Assembly (NCBI RefSeq): GCF_000336555.1
Contig: NZ_KB375281.1
Location: 1,599,578-1,663,577 of the forward strand
Source of the DNA: Afipia clevelandensis ATCC 49720
GTDB taxonomy: Bacteria; Pseudomonadota; Alphaproteobacteria; Rhizobiales; Xanthobacteraceae
Reading direction: 5' to 3'
Length of the DNA: 64,000 bases
In this document: positions 1 through 9,442 of the stretch, piece by piece
Position numbering within the stretch: position 1 is the stretch's first letter
Layout: each line of letters opens with the position of its first letter
Position numbers and translations under genes: made by a program
The notes under the pieces: model-generated
Database searches by the model: none
Told to the model about the DNA's origin: nothing
Seen by the model: the letters and a program-made list of their open reading frames with translations, nothing else

Positions 1-890
1 CCGCCGGTCGGGACATGGGCCTCGGCCGTCCGTGTGCCGGGCGCAAGGCGGGTATCGTTGTTCTGAACATCCGAGATCAGCGACACCTCCGGCGCACTCA
101 CCACGCGATCCTGCGCCTTCGGCGCGGCGCTACCGGTTACCTCATCCGAAGGCCGCCGCGCATCCGCCATCGTGTTCATCGTGACAAGATTGGTCAGGCG
201 CAATTCATCCGCGGTGAGCTGATGCAGCGCCTCCCACGGCGGCACGCTCAGTGCGAGCGACAGCAGGTCGCCGGTGCCGCCCATGTCGAAGGTGTATTTG
301 GCGAGGCGGCCGATATCGCGCTCGACGATCATCAGGTCGTCCGCGGAGTACGTCGCAGCCTTGGCGTCGTCGGCGCGGTCGCCCATCCAGATCTGATGCA
401 CACGGACCCGCGCGCCTTCGGGCACCGTGCGCGTATTGCCCGCCAGCAGCAGGAACGCGCACATCGATTCACAATAGGCGTCGGGAAGAATGTCGCGCCG
501 CTCGTCGCTCGCGATCACAAGACCGACGGTGGTGCGCAGTCCGAGTGTGCGCCAGCGCCGTCCGAGCGTGATGGCGTCCAGCACCGAGCCGCCGCTGGAA
601 TCGAGCACGACAAGGCTGCCCTTGAGATTGCGGCCTCTGACAAACTCCTCGAATTTCGCCGGCGTCTCGGAGGTGATGACGCCGACTGCGCCGATCCAGC
701 CCGCGCAATCGCGCGCGCAGGAGGCCTGCGCGTCGTGCCACATGAAGTTCATCGGAAGTTTGCGTTCTTCGAGGGTCGCCGATGCGCCGACGGTGCCGCC
801 GAGCGTGGCCGAGCCAGGCAGAGCAAGACAGATCGCGGTGGCGCAAACTCGCGCCAAGCCGCTCCAATTCAGCGACCTCACGGCGTTCAA
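1..890 (-). CDS. Periplasmic ClpP-fold protein, COG3904 type (3' end cut by window edge)
   Basis: The reading frame stays open from the left edge to a TTG start at 890, giving about 296 visible residues. A GGGGAAGGA Shine-Dalgarno sequence lies 6 bases before that TTG, and no ATG start competes. The N-terminus is a plausible signal peptide (hydrophobic run CATAICLALPGSA). The mature part carries LKGSLVVLDSSGGSVLDAI and CESMCAFLLLAG, the glycine-rich and Ser-containing blocks of the ClpP/crotonase-like fold seen in COG3904 'predicted periplasmic proteins'. The C-terminal part (after about residue 230) is low-complexity linker. Whether it is an active serine peptidase cannot be told. The gene is divergent from yidD, with 279 bases between that show no clear site. 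Family call is from memory; function unknown. Confidence 0.75.
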   Translation of the reverse strand, partial: MNAVRSLNWSGLARVCATAICLALPGSATLGGTVGASATLEERKLPMNFMWHDAQASCARDCAGWIGAVGVITSETPAKFEEFVRGRNLKGSLVVLDSSGGSVLDAITLGRRWRTLGLRTTVGLVIASDERRDILPDAYCESMCAFLLLAGNTRTVPEGARVRVHQIWMGDRADDAKAATYSADDLMIVERDIGRLAKYTFDMGGTGDLLSLALSVPPWEALHQLTADELRLTNLVTMNTMADARRPSDEVTGSAAPKAQDRVVSAPEVSLISDVQNNDTRLAPGTRTAEAHVPTG

Positions 891-1169
891 CGTGGTTCCT
901 TCCCCGCCCCAATCGACAACGGCATCGGCCCCAATCCGCGCGGCGATTCTGTCACACGGATGTTATGGAAAACGTACTAGGGCTTAAGATTCGCGTCCAT
1001 GCGACTTTTGCTGCGATGCCGTCAAAATCATGCGATAGTCCGGCCGGTGTGGCGCGAAAGACAACATGTTGCGGTTCCCTGCGCAGGAACCCGTCATGTG
1101 GGCGCTGGCAATTCCATCATGCGCCGAAAAATCCGGCATGGTGCGAACAGTGACGGCCAAGGCAGTTCC

Positions 1170-1505
1170 ATGAAACATTCCACGCAATGCCCTGACTGCT
1201 CCGGCGGGATTCAGAATCTGCCGCGCAATGCCGGGCGTGGACTGATCTGGGTCTATCGCCACACGCTCTCCCCGCTGGTCGGCTTCAACTGCCGCCATTT
1301 GCCGACATGTTCCGTGTACGGGGACGAAGCCATCGGCCGTTTCGGCCTGTGGGCTGGCGGCTGGATGACGCTGGCGCGGCTGCTGCGCTGCCAGCCATGG
1401 GGCACATCCGGCATCGACAATGTGCCGGATGCAATTTCAAAAGAGGCGCGCTGGTATCTGCCATGGCGTTACGCGCGCTGGCGCGGCGTCAATGATGGCA
1501 GCTAG
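1170..1505 (+). CDS. yidD: Membrane protein insertion efficiency factor YidD
   Basis: This 111-residue protein has the YidD core: LIWVYRHTLSPLVG, then CRHLPTCSVYGDEAI with its conserved cysteines, then RLLRCQPWG. YidD is a small amphipathic membrane-associated protein that helps YidC insert inner-membrane proteins. The usual rnpA-yidD-yidC neighbourhood is absent; here it sits alone before thrS. The frame is open further upstream to 999, but the family begins close to the ATG at 1170. Its TAG stop (1503-1505) directly abuts the stop of the convergent MFS gene, leaving no room for an intergenic terminator. The C-terminal tail after GIDNVPD is longer than in enterobacterial YidD. Confidence 0.9.
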   Translation: MKHSTQCPDCSGGIQNLPRNAGRGLIWVYRHTLSPLVGFNCRHLPTCSVYGDEAIGRFGLWAGGWMTLARLLRCQPWGTSGIDNVPDAISKEARWYLPWRYARWRGVNDGS

Positions 1506-2636
1506 TTATCGCCGCGACAGAACCACCGCGATCACGGCGCAGACAAGGAAGCCGACGCCGAAGTAACCGACGGCGTAATACATCTCGCGCGCAAACAGGA
1601 AGCCGCCGATCCCCGACCCGATGGCCTGGCCGATATAGAGGCCCGACGTGTTCAGCGACACCGTCGCGCTGGCAAAAGCGGGCGCGGCCCCCGCGAGTCT
1701 GACCTGCTGCATCGAGTTGACCGATGAGAACGCCATGCCCCACGGCACCATCGAGGCCAGCATCAGCGGCACGATGCCCGCCCCAAACGCCCACATCGCC
1801 AGTCCGAACAACATCATCGAGATTGCCGTGAGTGACGTGCGATAGCCGCCCCACGAATCCACCACGCGGCTGGCGATCACGTTTCCAATGAATCCCATCA
1901 CGCCGTAAATGCCGAATGCGAGGATGGCGAGTTGCGCGCTGCCGCCGAGTTTCGCAAACAGCGGACCCAGATAGGTGAACACCACGAACTGGCCGGAGGT
2001 CTGCAGTACGGTGATGATGAGCAGCAGCACGATCAGCGGGTTGCGCATCAGATCGGCCCACGTCTTCAAGTCCACCGGCGTGCCGACGAGCCCGCCGGGA
2101 ATGCGCGAGATCAGCATCACCAGATTGAGCAGCGCGAGCACACCAATTCCGCCATAGGCGACGCGCCATCCGATGTGACTGGCGACATAGGCGATCAGCG
2201 GCAGACCGACCGCCAGCGCCAGCGACCAGCCAAGGAAGACATAGGACATCGTGCTGCCGCGCCGCTCGGGCGGCACCATCATCGCCGCCGTCCCGGCCGC
2301 CTGCGGCGTAAACAGCGCCGCGACCGCCAGCATCAGAAGCCGGATCGTCATGAGCACCGCGTAGCTCGGCGCCAGCATGGATGCGAACTGCGCCGCCGCC
2401 ATCGTCGCAACACTGATCGACAGCAGAAGCCGCCGGTCGACGCGGCTGGTCAGCCAGGCAGACACCGGCGAAGCAACGCACAGCACAAACGCGCCGAACG
2501 TGATCAGAAATCCCGCTTCACGGATCGAGACGCTGAATTCCTGCGACAATTCCGGCAGCATGCCCGCCGGCGCGAGAATGCTCACGCCGGTGACGAAATT
2601 GCCGAGCATCAGGGTCGTGGGTGCAAAGCGTTTCAC
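1506..2636 (-). CDS. MFS transporter, arabinose-efflux (DHA1) type
   Basis: A 376-residue integral membrane protein with about 12 hydrophobic segments. The loop between TM2 and TM3 ([10 protein letters not shown]) matches the MFS motif A position, and [19 protein letters not shown] matches the motif around TM5 of drug/sugar exporters. Length fits the compact DHA1 class. Likely role is proton-driven export of a small solute; the substrate cannot be told. The gene is divergent from thrS, and a 12-base palindrome lies 29 bases before its start. It ends exactly where yidD ends, tail to tail. Confidence 0.85.
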   Translation of the reverse strand: MKRFAPTTLMLGNFVTGVSILAPAGMLPELSQEFSVSIREAGFLITFGAFVLCVASPVSAWLTSRVDRRLLLSISVATMAAAQFASMLAPSYAVLMTIRLLMLAVAALFTPQAAGTAAMMVPPERRGSTMSYVFLGWSLALAVGLPLIAYVASHIGWRVAYGGIGVLALLNLVMLISRIPGGLVGTPVDLKTWADLMRNPLIVLLLIITVLQTSGQFVVFTYLGPLFAKLGGSAQLAILAFGIYGVMGFIGNVIASRVVDSWGGYRTSLTAISMMLFGLAMWAFGAGIVPLMLASMVPWGMAFSSVNSMQQVRLAGAAPAFASATVSLNTSGLYIGQAIGSGIGGFLFAREMYYAVGYFGVGFLVCAVIAVVLSRR

Positions 2637-2664
2637 AGTCCGTTGTTAGCACACGAACAGTTAA

Positions 2665-2676
2665 ATGCAATTGCAT
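2665..2676. promoter_or_regulatory. 12-base palindrome upstream of the MFS gene
   Basis: ATGCAATTGCAT is a perfect palindrome in an A+T-rich patch between the divergent MFS gene (start 2636) and thrS (start 2819). Its position fits an operator for the transporter, but no regulator gene is adjacent, so the role is inferred only from placement. Confidence 0.3.
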
Positions 2677-2818
2677 GAAAGCCATGCGAGATCGCCGCGA
2701 GGAGCCAATCCCGCAATACGGCCCCTCAGCCGCGCATTGCGCCGCCCGAATCCGCTGCTATACAACGGGTCCCATCGCTTACCTGCGTTCGTTCGCGGGA
2801 GTGAGCAACAAGGAGAAT

Positions 2819-4855
2819 ATGATGACTGAGAATCCGGAATCCGGCTTCAAATTCGGCCTCGCCAATCTCAAGGCGGCCGACAGCACCAGCAAGGTCAAGG
2901 TGACCTTCCCAGACGGTGCGACGCGCGAATATCCCAACGGCACCACCGGCCTCGACATCGCCAAGGGCATCTCGCCCTCGCTGGCGAAGCGCACCGTCGC
3001 GATGGCGCTGGACGGCGTGGTAAGCGACCTCGCCGATCCCATCACGCATGACGCGAAGATCGACTTCATCAACCGCGACGACCCGCGCGCGCTGGAATTG
3101 ATCCGGCACGACGCCGCGCATGTGCTCGCCGAGGCGGTGCAGTCGCTGTGGCCCGGCACCCAGGTCACCATCGGCCCGGTGATCGACAACGGTTTCTATT
3201 ACGACTTCTTCCGCAACGAGCCGTTCACGCCGGACGATTTCGCCGCCATCGAGAAGAAGATGCGCGAGATCATCGCCAAGGATGCGCCCTTTACCAAGGA
3301 AGAGTGGTCGCGCGACCGCGCCAAGAAGGTGTTCGCCGACAAGGGCGAGACCTTCAAGATCGAACTGGTCGACGCCATTCCGGAAGACCAGTCGCTGAAG
3401 ATCTACAAGCAGGGCGACTGGTTCGATCTGTGCCGCGGCCCGCACATGACCTCGACCGGCAAGGTCGGCAACGCCTTCAAGCTGATGAAGGTCGCCGGCG
3501 CCTACTGGCGCGGCGACAGCAACAATCCGATGCTGACCCGCATCTACGGCACCGCTTTTGCGAACCAGGCCGATCTCGACGCTTACCTCAAGCAGCTTGA
3601 GGAAGCTGAAAAGCGCGACCACCGCCGCCTCGGCCGCGAGATGGACCTGTTCCATTTCCAGGAAGAAGGCCCCGGCGTCGTATTTTGGCACGCCAAGGGC
3701 TGGACGCTGTTTCAGGCGATCATCGCCTATATGCGCCGCCGCCTTGCGGGCGACTATCAGGAAGTGAACGCGCCGCAGATGCTCGACAAGTCGCTGTGGG
3801 AAACCTCCGGCCACTGGGAATGGTATCGCGAGAACATGTTCGCGGCGCAGTCGGCCGGCGACGAGGCGGAAGACAAACGCTGGTTCGCGATCAAGCCGAT
3901 GAACTGCCCCGGCCATGTGCTGATCTTCAAGCATGGCCTGAAGAGCTATCGCGAACTGCCGATCCGGCTTGCCGAGTTCGGCGTCGTGCATCGTTACGAG
4001 CCGTCGGGCGCCATGCACGGCCTGATGCGCGTGCGCGGCTTCACGCAGGACGACGCGCATGTGTTCTGCACCGAAGATCAGCTCGCGGAAGAGTGCCTGA
4101 AGATCAACGATCTGATCCTGTCGACCTACGAGGACTTTGGCTTCGTCGGTGAACTCACCGTGAAGCTCTCGACGCGGCCTGAAAAGCGCGTCGGCACCGA
4201 CGAGGCGTGGGATCACGCCGAGACGGTGATGGCGAAAGTGCTCGAGCAGATCGCCGCGCAAGGCCACAACCGGATCAAGACCTCGATCAATCCGGGCGAA
4301 GGCGCGTTCTACGGGCCGAAGTTTGAATACGTGCTGCGCGACGCCATCGGCCGCGAGTGGCAATGCGGCACCACGCAGGTGGACTTCAATCTGCCGGGCC
4401 GTTTCGGCGCGTTCTATATCGACGATCACTCCAACAAGGTGACGCCGGTGATGGTCCACCGCGCCATCTGCGGATCGCTGGAGCGTTTTACCGGCATCCT
4501 GATCGAGCACTTCGCCGGGCACTTCCCGCTCTGGCTTGCGCCGGTGCAGGCTGTCGTCACCACCATCACCTCGGACGCGGACGATTATGCGCGCGAGGTG
4601 GTCGCGGCCTGCCGCAAGGCGGGAATGCGCGTAGAGCTCGATCTTCGCAACGAGAAGATCAACTACAAGGTGCGCGAACATTCGCTGGCGAAGGTCCCTG
4701 CGCTCCTCGTTGTCGGCAAGAAGGAAGCCGAAGGCCGCATGGTCTCGATCCGCCGCCTCGGCAGCGAAGGCCAGACCGTGCTGCCGCTCGACGAGGCGCT
4801 CAAGGCGCTGACCTATGAGGCCCTGCCGCCGGACATCAAGCGCGCGCAGGGTTGA
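2819..4855 (+). CDS. thrS: Threonine--tRNA ligase
   Basis: Class II synthetase of 678 residues that charges tRNA-Thr. Domain order is TGS (about 25-85), editing domain with HDAAH (His97 and His101), class II catalytic core (about 290-570), and anticodon-binding domain (about 575-670). The three zinc ligands that recognise threonine are present: Cys363 in MNCPGH, His414 in DDAHVF, His547 in MVHRAI. An AAGGAG sits at 2810-2815. It is only 3 bases from the first ATG (2819) and 6 from the next in-frame ATG (2822), so translation may begin at the second Met. The frame is open upstream to 2621 but that part is not ThrRS-like. An inverted repeat lies just after the stop. Confidence 0.97.
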   Translation: MMTENPESGFKFGLANLKAADSTSKVKVTFPDGATREYPNGTTGLDIAKGISPSLAKRTVAMALDGVVSDLADPITHDAKIDFINRDDPRALELIRHDAAHVLAEAVQSLWPGTQVTIGPVIDNGFYYDFFRNEPFTPDDFAAIEKKMREIIAKDAPFTKEEWSRDRAKKVFADKGETFKIELVDAIPEDQSLKIYKQGDWFDLCRGPHMTSTGKVGNAFKLMKVAGAYWRGDSNNPMLTRIYGTAFANQADLDAYLKQLEEAEKRDHRRLGREMDLFHFQEEGPGVVFWHAKGWTLFQAIIAYMRRRLAGDYQEVNAPQMLDKSLWETSGHWEWYRENMFAAQSAGDEAEDKRWFAIKPMNCPGHVLIFKHGLKSYRELPIRLAEFGVVHRYEPSGAMHGLMRVRGFTQDDAHVFCTEDQLAEECLKINDLILSTYEDFGFVGELTVKLSTRPEKRVGTDEAWDHAETVMAKVLEQIAAQGHNRIKTSINPGEGAFYGPKFEYVLRDAIGREWQCGTTQVDFNLPGRFGAFYIDDHSNKVTPVMVHRAICGSLERFTGILIEHFAGHFPLWLAPVQAVVTTITSDADDYAREVVAACRKAGMRVELDLRNEKINYKVREHSLAKVPALLVVGKKEAEGRMVSIRRLGSEGQTVLPLDEALKALTYEALPPDIKRAQG

Positions 4856-4868
4856 GGCGGTCCAAAAC

Positions 4869-4902
4869 GTTTATGAGGTCTCTTTTTAGAGACCTCATAA
4901 AC
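4869..4902 (+). terminator. Perfect 15-bp hairpin after thrS
   Basis: Arms 4869-4883 (GTTTATGAGGTCTCT) and 4888-4902 pair perfectly around a TTTT loop, 13 bases after the thrS stop. It is A+T-rich and has no U-tract after the stem, so it is not a textbook rho-independent terminator. It may act as an mRNA 3' end stabiliser, a bidirectional terminator, or, because it is palindromic in DNA, an operator for the downstream nitroreductase gene. Confidence 0.5.
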
Positions 4903-4986
4903 TGCGAGCCTTGTTATCGCGGTTCGGATTGCCGATATCAGCGCGGCGCACTTTTCGCCACGCGCGTCAACATCACCGGATACCTC

Positions 4987-5550
4987 ATGCTCTACGCCAT
5001 CGACCTCCTCACCACGCGCCGGTCCGTCAAGCCGGTGGAGATGACCGGCCCCGGCCCCTCGCCTGCCGAGATCGAAACCATTCTCACCATCGGCGCGCGC
5101 GTGCCCGATCACGGCAAGATCGTGCCATGGCGTTTCATCGTGTTCGAGGGCGACGCGCGCGCGAAGGCCGGAGATATCTTCGCAAAAATTTTCCGGCTGA
5201 AGAACGTCACCGCGACGCCGGATCAGGTGGAAGCGGAGAAGAAGCGCTTCATGCATGCGCCGCTTGTCATCGCCGTGGTGAGCAGAACCTCGAAGCACCC
5301 GAAGGTGCCGCCGTGGGAGCAGGAATTGTCGGCGGGCGCCAGCGCCATGAACATCGTCCATGCGGCGCATGCGCTCGGCTATGTCGCGAACTGGCTGACG
5401 GGCTGGATGGCATTCGACCGCGACGTGATGAGCGCGCTCGGTCTTTCAGAAGATGAAAAGATTGCCGGCTTCATCCACATCGGCCACTCCGCACGTCCTG
5501 CCGATGACCGGCCCCGTCCCGCGCTCGGCGATATCGTGACGCGGTTTTAG
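4987..5550 (+). CDS. Small nitroreductase family protein, YdjA type
   Basis: A 187-residue FMN-dependent nitroreductase. The N-terminal LLTTRRSVKPVEMTGPGP matches the RRS phosphate-binding start of the family. GARVPDHGKIVPWRF matches the YdjA subgroup, and GASAMNIVHAAHALGY is the usual helix. Length matches YdjA (about 183 residues). It probably reduces nitro or quinone compounds with NAD(P)H; substrate unknown. The ATG at 4987 is taken because homology starts there, although the frame is open upstream through the thrS hairpin. Shine-Dalgarno is weak. It is convergent with the next gene, 4 bases apart. Confidence 0.85.
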   Translation: MLYAIDLLTTRRSVKPVEMTGPGPSPAEIETILTIGARVPDHGKIVPWRFIVFEGDARAKAGDIFAKIFRLKNVTATPDQVEAEKKRFMHAPLVIAVVSRTSKHPKVPPWEQELSAGASAMNIVHAAHALGYVANWLTGWMAFDRDVMSALGLSEDEKIAGFIHIGHSARPADDRPRPALGDIVTRF

Positions 5551-5554
5551 AAAC

Positions 5555-6598
5555 CTAGCGCGCGATGACTTCGACCTCGCCGTCGACGCCGTTGCTGACG
5601 TTGAACGGACGCTCGTACACCTTGCCTTCGTTCTTCGCGATCACGCGATACTCGCCTTCCGAGAGGATCACCTTCGGGAAAGCGCCGTTGTATTCCTTGA
5701 TGACGTCGCCCGCGGGCGTGATCACCGACCATGCGGTGTTGGCGAGCGCTTCGCCGCCCTTGTCGCTGACGAGCTTGAGCGTGATGACCGCCGCGCGGTG
5801 TGTGACGGTGACATCGGTGAGCTTGCCGGCCTGCACGCGAATGTCGGAGCGCACCACCGAGTTGGCGTCGCCGTAGTTCGAGATGATGTAGTAGGTGCCC
5901 TCCGGCACCAGCAGCACATCGCCCGCGGCGACGTTCTGCGCCAGCGGCGCGCGCTCGCCGACTTCAAACTGGCTGCCCTTGTATATCGAGAACGTGATCT
6001 GGCCCTGCGGAATCTTCGTGGTGCCGACGCGCCCCTCGATGCGAAGTCCGCCAGCCGGAAGATCGAACTGTTCGCGCAGCGTGTCGTTGCGCAGCGTGAC
6101 CGGACGGACCGCGCTGACAAGACCGAGCGAGGCGTGAACCACATACCCGCCCGGAGGCAGCACGATGTTCGGGGTCGGGTTGCGGTCTTCGCGCACAAGC
6201 TGGAATGCGCCGCTGGCATCGGGCCTGTCGGAATAGACCCGCCATATCACGCCACTGGTCACAGCCGGCATGTCCTTCCCGAAACGCGCGTTGAGCGCGA
6301 GCACGCCTTGCGGCGGCGCCGGCGAGGCAGGCACCGGCGCGGCTGCGGGTGGCAGGGCTGTCGTCACCGGCGGCTGGGTCAGGGTCGAGGGCAATCCCGG
6401 CGTTGCGGCGGGTCCGGATGGCGGCGCCAGACTGATCGCCGGACCCGACGGTGTCGGCGCCTGGGGCACATTGGCCGGCGGGATCGGCGGAGGCGCATCA
6501 CCGATGAACTGGGCGAAGGCCGGGCTTGAGAGCGTGATTGCGGCCAGACACGCCAGCGCGCGCATCCATGCCGATGCATAGCGATGCATGGGGGTCAT
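5555..6598 (-). CDS. Secreted proline-rich protein of unknown function
   Basis: A 347-residue protein beginning MTPMHRYASAWMRALACLA, with a signal peptide ending near SSPAFA. A region of about 70 residues rich in Pro and Ala follows, then a C-terminal half of beta-rich segments. Phrases such as LPPGGYVVHASLGL and VPEGTYYIISNYGD recall carboxypeptidase-regulatory-like (beta-sandwich) repeats. This suggests a periplasmic or envelope protein. The start at 6598 has AGG 4 bases upstream; longer (6655) and shorter (6589) starts are possible. No enzyme motif is seen. The 295 bases upstream to the patatin gene show nothing recognisable. Confidence 0.7.
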   Translation of the reverse strand: MTPMHRYASAWMRALACLAAITLSSPAFAQFIGDAPPPIPPANVPQAPTPSGPAISLAPPSGPAATPGLPSTLTQPPVTTALPPAAAPVPASPAPPQGVLALNARFGKDMPAVTSGVIWRVYSDRPDASGAFQLVREDRNPTPNIVLPPGGYVVHASLGLVSAVRPVTLRNDTLREQFDLPAGGLRIEGRVGTTKIPQGQITFSIYKGSQFEVGERAPLAQNVAAGDVLLVPEGTYYIISNYGDANSVVRSDIRVQAGKLTDVTVTHRAAVITLKLVSDKGGEALANTAWSVITPAGDVIKEYNGAFPKVILSEGEYRVIAKNEGKVYERPFNVSNGVDGEVEVIAR

Positions 6599-6893
6599 GG
6601 AGCCTGTCCGCGCGCCGCAGACGGCTGTCCTGCGGCTGTGTCCGGGGGCTGTCATGGCGGAGGTTTTTCACCGAAAACGAGGCAAATTCAAGCCTGACAA
6701 CCGTCTTGACGGCTTTTCCGGGGATGCCCTGCGGATTGGTGGGTTCTGCGGCCCGGCAAGCCGCGCTACAGTCACATTTGCCGATTACCGGGGCGCGTGA
6801 GGACGGCACCATCACAGCCGTTCCGCGTTCTGATGACCGGATCGGGCCGAGAGGGACCGATTCGCCATCACGAAAGGCCTCAGGAGACCGGCG

Positions 6894-7937
6894 TTGCTCG
6901 AAAGTTTGATTGGATTCCGCAATGGCGGCACACGGGGCAAAATGGAGCTTGGGGGACCACTGACAAAGAAACCGAAGGTCGGGCTCGCCCTTGGCGGCGG
7001 CGCGGCGCGTGGCTTCGCCCATATCGGTATCCTGCGGACGCTGCTCGCCAACGGCATCGTACCGGACATCGTGGTCGGCACCTCGATCGGCGCGGTTGTG
7101 GGCGGCTCCTATGCGGCGGGCCATCTCGACACGCTGGAGTCCTGGGCACGAGGTCTCCTGCCGCGCAATATCTTCAGCTATCTCGACATCCGCCTCAGCG
7201 GCTCCGGCCTGATCGGCGGCAGCAAGCTCGCGGCCCAGCTCGAAGCCTCGTTCGGCGACATTTATATCGACGAGCTTCCGCTGAAATTTGCCGCCGTCTC
7301 CACCGAAGTGAATACCGGTCACGAGATCTGGGTCACCAACGGCAAGCTGGTGGACGCGGTGCGCGCCTCCTACGCCCTGCCCGGCATCTTCGAGCCGGTG
7401 CTGATCGGCGAACGCTGGCTGGTGGACGGCGCGCTGGTCAACCCGGTGCCGGTGTCTGCGGCCCGCGCGCTCGGCGCGGAAATCGTGATCGCCTGCAATG
7501 TTTCGACCGACGTGTTCGGCCACGGCACCATCATCTCGGCCACGAGCCGCGCGGAGCTTGAGCCTGCCCTCGCGGACGAGCCGCCGCCGGCGCCCGAAAA
7601 GCGCGGTTTCGGAAAGTTCTTCTCGGCTGAAAGAACCGTGAAAAGGGAGTTCTTCGGCAGCGCCGGACGCCCCGGTATTTCGACCGTGATGGTCGAAGCC
7701 TTCAACATCATGCAGGACCGCATCACCCGCTCGCGCCTTGCGGGCGATCCGCCCGACGTCCTGATCTCGCCGCGCGTTGGCAAGGTGGGATGGTTCGACT
7801 TTCACCGCGCCGAGGAAATCATCGCGCACGGCACGCGCGCGGCGGAACGCAACATCGAGTCGATTCAGGAAGCGATTAATCTCTTGAGTCCGACGACGAA
7901 CCAGACGCCGGGCACCGCGCAGCCGACGCAGCCGTAA
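6894..7937 (+). CDS. Patatin-like phospholipase, RssA type
   Basis: A 347-residue serine acylhydrolase with the complete patatin signature. GGGAARG (34-40) forms the oxyanion hole, GTSIG (62-66) carries the nucleophile Ser64, and VDGAL holds Asp178 of the Ser-Asp dyad. It likely cleaves acyl esters of membrane lipids. It has no signal peptide and is probably cytoplasmic. The TTG start at 6894 is chosen because AGGAG lies 7 bases before it; an ATG at 6942 is the alternative. After the catalytic domain is a charged linker (PPPAPEKRGFGKFF), then a conserved C-terminal segment. A repeat cluster follows the stop. Confidence 0.9.
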   Translation: MLESLIGFRNGGTRGKMELGGPLTKKPKVGLALGGGAARGFAHIGILRTLLANGIVPDIVVGTSIGAVVGGSYAAGHLDTLESWARGLLPRNIFSYLDIRLSGSGLIGGSKLAAQLEASFGDIYIDELPLKFAAVSTEVNTGHEIWVTNGKLVDAVRASYALPGIFEPVLIGERWLVDGALVNPVPVSAARALGAEIVIACNVSTDVFGHGTIISATSRAELEPALADEPPPAPEKRGFGKFFSAERTVKREFFGSAGRPGISTVMVEAFNIMQDRITRSRLAGDPPDVLISPRVGKVGWFDFHRAEEIIAHGTRAAERNIESIQEAINLLSPTTNQTPGTAQPTQP

Positions 7938-7949
7938 CTTGGTCCTTAT

Positions 7950-8048
7950 GGAGAGGAGCGAGGCCTTCAAGGCCTCGCGTCTCGAACCATGGGCAACAAC
8001 ATCCTCATCCTTCGAGACGCGCGCAAAAGCGCGCTCCTCAGGATGAGG
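7950..8048. repeat. Dispersed palindromic repeat, 'GAGGAGC...GTCTCGAA' family, two units
   Basis: Unit one (about 7950-7990) holds the hairpin CGAGGCCTT-C-AAGGCCTCG between GGAG and GTCTCGAA. Unit two (8003-8048) runs from CCTCATCCTTCGAGACGC through GCGC/GCGC arms to GCTCCTCAGGATGAGG in the opposite sense. The same family occurs twice at 40720-40824. It fills the space between two convergent genes, so it may also end transcription. Confidence 0.8.
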
Positions 8049-8050
8049 CC

Positions 8051-8479
8051 CTACGCCGTCTTGATGTAGTCCTGCAGCGCTTCCTGCTCGCGCTCGTATT
8101 CCGCCACGCGCCATTTCACCACGTCGCCGATCGAGATCAGGCCGACGATCCGCTCGTTCTCCACCACGGGCAGATGGCGGAATTTTCCGGCCGTCATCAC
8201 TTCCATGATCGCGGAAACGGTGTCGGTCTCCCGGCAGGTGATGACTTTCGACGTCATCACGCCGCGCACCGGCTCCTCGAGCACGCCTGAACCGCGCTCA
8301 CCCAGCACGCGCACCACATCGCGCTCCGAAAGAATGCCCTCGATTTTCTGGCCGCTCATCACCATGACGGCGCCGATACGTCGTTCGCTCAGAATTTTGA
8401 TGGCTGCGGAAAGTTTGGCGTCGGGCGATACGCTGATCACCTGATGGCCTTTAGAACCCAGAATGGATCGAACCGTCAT
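8051..8479 (-). CDS. Two-CBS-domain protein
   Basis: A 142-residue protein made almost wholly of a tandem CBS pair: residues about 10-65 (VISVSPDAKLSAAIKIL ... GILSERDVVRVL) and about 75-130 (VITCRETDTVSAIMEVM ... GLISIGDVVKW). Such stand-alone CBS pairs bind adenosine nucleotides and regulate a partner enzyme or channel; the partner is not evident here. The ATG at 8479 is supported by GGGAGG 5 bases upstream, although the frame is open back to 8602. Cytosolic, single gene. Confidence 0.9.
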   Translation of the reverse strand: MTVRSILGSKGHQVISVSPDAKLSAAIKILSERRIGAVMVMSGQKIEGILSERDVVRVLGERGSGVLEEPVRGVMTSKVITCRETDTVSAIMEVMTAGKFRHLPVVENERIVGLISIGDVVKWRVAEYEREQEALQDYIKTA

Positions 8480-8671
8480 TGAAGCCTCCCGAAAATCCCA
8501 CCGCGCGATCGAACGAGCGCAGTCTGCCGTCGAGTCAAACAACGTGGGGTCTGTTTGGTTTCGCGCGCCTCCCAAAAATGCCTGTTCGGGATGATGGAGC
8601 AAATACTACCGCCTCGCAAGGCGCTGCGTGACACGGCATGGCTGCTGATGACTGGGAGATTTGGACGCAGG

Positions 8672-9442
8672 TCAGTCCGCCGCAGGCGGCAACGCGCCCG
8701 CATTGTTATCCTGCACAATGGCGCGCGGCACCGGGTCGAACAGCGAAAACAGCACAAGTCCCGCGACAAAACCGCCGATATGCGCCTGCCAGGCGATGCT
8801 TTGTGCGGATGCACCAATCGCGATGGCGCCAAGGCCGGTCATGATGTTGAGGCCGAACCACACGGCAAGGAATCCCAGCACGCGCGAATTCTGCAGCGAC
8901 TTGACCAGCGAGAGCGCCGGCACCCGCGCCGCCACTTCCGCATCGCCCCGCCGGAACGACAGAAAGCTGCCATGCTGGAAGGCAAAGCGGATCGCAGCCG
9001 CCATCATGCCCGAGACGGCGGCCGATGCACCGATCATCGGCGCAACCTCGTGCTGGTGCGTCAACAGATGCGCGACCGCGCCCGCGATGGCGGTCACCGC
9101 GAAAAAGGCGAAGAACCGCACCGTGCCGAACCGGCGCGCGACAGCGCTGCCGAACGGCAGCATCCACAGCATGTTGAAGGCGATGTGGGTGATGTCCGCA
9201 TGCAGGAAGGCATAGGTCAGGAAAGTCCAGATTTCCGCGCCCACCCCGCCCGGAAATTTGCCGGCCAGCACCGAAGCGTCATATCGCGCCGGCACGAACC
9301 CGAAGGTCCAGATCACCTCCTGATCGGTGGCCAGCGGCAGCAGCGCGCGCAGGCCATGGATGGCGGCCATAACCACAATGACCGCGGTCATCGCAAAAGG
9401 AATGGTCAGGATCGGTTCGCGGGGAGATTCGGGAGAGTCCAA
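8672..9442 (-). CDS. Rhomboid family intramembrane protease (GASA variant)
   Basis: About 256 residues with six or seven hydrophobic segments. The catalytic region reads MIGASAAVSGMM and the conserved His lies in WQAHIGGFVAGL, the Ser-His dyad of rhomboids. The usual GxSG box is GASA here, as in some alphaproteobacterial homologues. HADITHIAFNMLWMLPFG is the conserved L1/TM2 segment. A TTG start at 9442 gives the N-terminus DSPESPREPILTIPF, which looks like family sequence. It has no strong Shine-Dalgarno, and an ATG at 9391 is the alternative. Substrate unknown. Confidence 0.85.
   Translation of the reverse strand: MDSPESPREPILTIPFAMTAVIVVMAAIHGLRALLPLATDQEVIWTFGFVPARYDASVLAGKFPGGVGAEIWTFLTYAFLHADITHIAFNMLWMLPFGSAVARRFGTVRFFAFFAVTAIAGAVAHLLTHQHEVAPMIGASAAVSGMMAAAIRFAFQHGSFLSFRRGDAEVAARVPALSLVKSLQNSRVLGFLAVWFGLNIMTGLGAIAIGASAQSIAWQAHIGGFVAGLVLFSLFDPVPRAIVQDNNAGALPPAAD

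Noticed and set aside
2726-4681. 651-codon open frame on the minus strand inside thrS
   Set aside because: It is antisense to a clear ThrRS; the His/Asp/Arg-rich composition is what GC-rich codon use gives on the opposite strand.
6498-8114. 538-codon minus-strand frame over the patatin gene
   Set aside because: Antisense shadow; the patatin motifs on the plus strand are complete.
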